From NCBI GenBank assembly GCA_047605445.1, contig JASGFP010000003.1, positions 17,251-81,250 on the forward strand: DNA of 64,000 nucleotides, in the 5' to 3' direction. The notes beneath the pieces are model-generated. The model saw only the letters and a program-made list of their open reading frames with translations, was not told the origin of the DNA and made no database searches. A program made the position numbers and the translations under genes. Source of the stretch: JAJXWB01 sp047605445 (GTDB taxonomy: Bacteria > Pseudomonadota > Alphaproteobacteria > Rhizobiales > Beijerinckiaceae). This document shows positions 61,676 to 64,000 of the stretch, in pieces (within the stretch, counting starts at the first letter, position 1; each line of letters opens with the position of its first letter).

Positions 61676-62749
61676 TCACCCCCGCGCAGCGGCGAGCAGA
61701 GCGTCGACGGCGGCCGGCGGCGTGGCGAAGGACGGGATGAGGCGCACGAAGGTCTCGTCGGCGCCCGGACGCTCGTCCGGCGCCAGCGCACGGGGCGTCC
61801 AGGTATGGTAGCGGGCGCCGGCTGCTATCATGCGCGCGTGCATCGGTGTGGGGACGATGGCGAAGACCTCGTTGATCTCGCGCTTCCACGGCAGCCTTAC
61901 GCCGGGCAGGGCGGAAAGGCCGCGTTCCAGCTCCGCCGCGCGGTCGTTGGCCTGCCGCGCGAGGTCGAGCCACAGGCCGCCAGCCAGATAGGCCTCCATC
62001 TGCGCGCCGAGCAGGCGGCCCTTCGACAGCGTGTGGCCGCCGCGCTTGCGCCGATAGGCGAAGTTTTCCGCGCGGGCGGGATCGAAGAAGATCACGGCCT
62101 CGCAGGCGAGCGCGCCGTTCTTGGTCGCGCCGAACGAAAGCACATCGACCCCGGCCTTCCAGCTCATTTCGGCCGGCGTCAGTCCCGACGAAACCAGCGC
62201 ATTGGCGAATCGCGCGCCGTCCATGTGGACGGCCATGCCGGCGCCGCGCGCCATGTCCGCCAGCGCGGCGATCTCGGCCGCCGTATAGAGCGCGCCGCAT
62301 TCGGTCGCCTGCGACAGCGAAAGCGCCTGCGGCTGGACCTGCTTGGCGACGCCGCGCGGCATGATGGCCAGCGCGTCGCCCAAGTCGGCCGGCGTGAGTT
62401 TTCCGGCGGCGCCGGGCAGGCCGACCAACTTGGCGCCGGCGGCGAAAAATTCGGGCGCCCCGCATTCGTCGGCGGCGATATGCGCAAATTCGTGGCACAA
62501 AATCGCGCCCCAGGGGTCCGTGACCGCAGAAAGGGCCAGGGCGTTGGCCGCGGTGCCCGTAGCGACCAGAAAGACGGACAGCTCGTGCTCGAACACGTCC
62601 GCCAGCGCCCGTTCGGCGCGTCTGGTCCATTCGTCCCCGCCATAGGCCGCCGCCGGCCCGGAATTGGCCGCGCCAATGGCCTCGAGGATCGCGGGATGCG
62701 CGCCGCTGGAATTGTCGCTGGTGAAATCGAGGGGGAGTTCGTCGGTCAT
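61676..62749 (-). CDS. Threonine aldolase-like PLP enzyme
   Basis: The 357-residue fold-type I enzyme has DFTSDNSSGAHP at the N-terminus, AAYGGDEWT, HMDGARFANA and the PLP lysine in SFGATKNGA (about residue 209). These are the motifs of L-threonine/allo-threonine aldolases, which split threonine into glycine and acetaldehyde. A close alternative is another beta-eliminating lyase. ATG 62749. It is divergent from gltB across a 408-base region. Confidence 0.85.
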   Translation of the reverse strand: MTDELPLDFTSDNSSGAHPAILEAIGAANSGPAAAYGGDEWTRRAERALADVFEHELSVFLVATGTAANALALSAVTDPWGAILCHEFAHIAADECGAPEFFAAGAKLVGLPGAAGKLTPADLGDALAIMPRGVAKQVQPQALSLSQATECGALYTAAEIAALADMARGAGMAVHMDGARFANALVSSGLTPAEMSWKAGVDVLSFGATKNGALACEAVIFFDPARAENFAYRRKRGGHTLSKGRLLGAQMEAYLAGGLWLDLARQANDRAAELERGLSALPGVRLPWKREINEVFAIVPTPMHARMIAAGARYHTWTPRALAPDERPGADETFVRLIPSFATPPAAVDALLAAARG

Positions 62750-63157
62750 TGCGGCTTTCTGGCGGGTTGCGCGGCCCCCCGCAAGCGGACCAAATCTTGC
62801 CTGAGGAGCGCGCAGGCTTTGCAATGCTTGCCGACCGCTCGCCAGTTGCGCAATTTTCCGCGAAGCTGAGGGCGCACCCGCTTGTAAGAAAGGTTCAAAT
62901 CTGCCAATGTCCCACGCCGCCGATAGGACAGCGATGCTGACCATTTCGGACGACCCGCGCAACCCCCGAAGGGCCACGGCCCAACGCGTCCGAAAAGGCG
63001 TGACGGAAACGTGCGGTCGTGCGACAGACGCGGCGAAACGGAGCGAGCGATGAGCGAGGCGAGGACGCGCAGGGTCAAGCGAAAACCGGGGACAATTCTC
63101 CCCGGCGCGGACGCGCTGGTCCTGTTCCTGCAACGCTGATTTTCGAGGAAGCCCGCC
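62750..63157. other. Divergent intergenic region of the aldolase and gltB
   Basis: About 400 bases without a recognisable gene. It must hold the promoters of the threonine aldolase gene and of gltB. I see no clear operator, riboswitch or repeat here. Confidence 0.6.
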
Positions 63158-64000
63158 ATGACCGAAGTTTTTGCCCAGACCGCGCTCGGAAGAGATCCGC
63201 ACCTGCCCGGCTCCCAGGGTCTCTACGACCCGGCCAACGAGCACGACGCCTGCGGCGTCGGCTTCGTTGCGGACATGAAGGACCGCAAGACCCACGAGAT
63301 CGTGCAGATGGGCCTGCAGATCCTCCTGAACCTCGACCATCGCGGCGCGGTCGGCGCCGATCCCAAGCTCGGCGACGGCTGCGGCATCCTGACCCAGATC
63401 CCGCATACCTTCTTCGCCGAGGAATGCGCCAAGCTCGGCTTCAACCTGCCGGAGCCCGGCGACTACGGAATTGGCCAGTTCTTTATGCCGGCCGAGAAGG
63501 CCGCGCGCGAGCGTGTGCAGGCGGTCGCCGCCAAGGCGCTGGAAGACGAAGGCCTGCCGCTGATCGGCTGGCGCGAGGTTCCCGTCGATTCCTCCGATCT
63601 CGGCGAAGCCGTGCGCGAGGTCGAGCCCTCGCACTGGCAGATGTTCGTGGGCAAGGGAACATCGAGCGATCAGGACGCGTTCGAACGCCGCCTCTATGTC
63701 GCGCGCAAGTCGATCTCGAACGCGGTCTACGGCCTCAACGAAGCGGCGATGGCCGAATATTATCCGGTGTCCATGTCGACGCGCACCATCGTCTACAAGG
63801 GCATGGTGCTCGTCAGCCAGCTCGGCGGTTACTACAAGGACCTGTCGGACCCGCGCTTCATCAGCGCGCTGGCGCTCGTCCACCAGCGCTTCGCCACCAA
63901 TACTTTCCCGTCCTGGCGCCTCGCGCATCCCTACCGCATGGTCGCCCACAACGGCGAGATCAACACGCTGCGCGGCAACGTCAACTGGATGGCGGCGCGG
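63158..64000 (+). CDS. gltB: Glutamate synthase large subunit (5' part)
   Basis: The visible 281 residues run to the window edge and remain in frame. The N-terminus reads MTEVFAQTALGRDPHLPGSQ and the segment HDACGVGFVAD contains Cys32, the glutaminase nucleophile exposed after propeptide removal. LLNLDHRGAVGADP and AHNGEINTLRGNVNWM are hallmark motifs of the amidotransferase domain. GltB, with GltD, makes two glutamates from glutamine and 2-oxoglutarate. GAGGAA precedes the ATG at 63158. Confidence 0.95.
   Translation, partial: MTEVFAQTALGRDPHLPGSQGLYDPANEHDACGVGFVADMKDRKTHEIVQMGLQILLNLDHRGAVGADPKLGDGCGILTQIPHTFFAEECAKLGFNLPEPGDYGIGQFFMPAEKAARERVQAVAAKALEDEGLPLIGWREVPVDSSDLGEAVREVEPSHWQMFVGKGTSSDQDAFERRLYVARKSISNAVYGLNEAAMAEYYPVSMSTRTIVYKGMVLVSQLGGYYKDLSDPRFISALALVHQRFATNTFPSWRLAHPYRMVAHNGEINTLRGNVNWMAAR

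Overview
The window is GC-rich, densely coded chromosomal DNA from an alphaproteobacterium, most likely a member of Hyphomicrobiales (Rhizobiales). The lineage call rests on an alphaproteobacterial cpdR, an ornithine decarboxylase/homospermidine synthase polyamine route, osmoregulated glucan genes, and several families of GC-rich intergenic palindromes of the kind common in rhizobia and their relatives. No rRNA, CRISPR array, transposase or origin was seen. One complete tRNA gene, tRNA-Val(GAC), is present.

Host region 1 (1-31.3 kb). First come an SDR oxidoreductase plus CorA transporter, then Dps and polyamine genes (homospermidine synthase, ornithine decarboxylase, a GNAT), with a coniferyl-aldehyde-type dehydrogenase between them. 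The glucan gene opgD follows, then an NMT1/THI5-like ABC importer. At 14.4-27.1 kb lie a CUT1 sugar-type ABC importer and enzymes that suit sugar-acid catabolism: a D-2-hydroxyacid dehydrogenase, a DenD-like dehydrogenase, an SDR and an IlvD/Edd-family dehydratase. A thiolase, an acyl-CoA ligase and a two-domain PPC (DUF296) protein end the region.

Integrative element (31,325-46,491, about 15.2 kb). A 50-bp direct repeat made of the 3' part of tRNA-Val(GAC) flanks it. From left to right it holds two unrecognised proteins, one with a helix-turn-helix; an XRE repressor facing a small exported protein; a stand-alone RarA-C-terminal-like protein overlapping a tyrosine recombinase gene; a 1,421-residue nuclease-methyltransferase (type IIG-like); a GajA-like OLD nuclease overlapping a GajB-like UvrD helicase (Gabija defence); an Arc-like protein; an excisionase-like protein; and the integrase at the tRNA. 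The integrase reading frame runs into the tRNA and takes its stop codon from it, so excision should give the integrase a different C-terminus. A nearly identical 21-bp double repeat lies just inside each end and may be the arm-type integrase site. The recombinase, restriction-modification and Gabija genes lie on one strand with overlaps or short gaps and probably form one defence operon.

Host region 2 (46.5-64 kb). It contains cpdR, an N-formylglutamate amidohydrolase, two MFS transporters, hisN, a DUF4105 protein, an FAD monooxygenase, a PAP2 membrane phosphatase, a RidA protein coupled to an S1/P1-type zinc hydrolase, serA, an alpha/beta hydrolase, a small heat-shock protein, a proline-rich exported protein, a threonine aldolase and the start of gltB. 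A palindromic repeat with three copies in the window is notable because one copy is translated inside an ABC permease gene.
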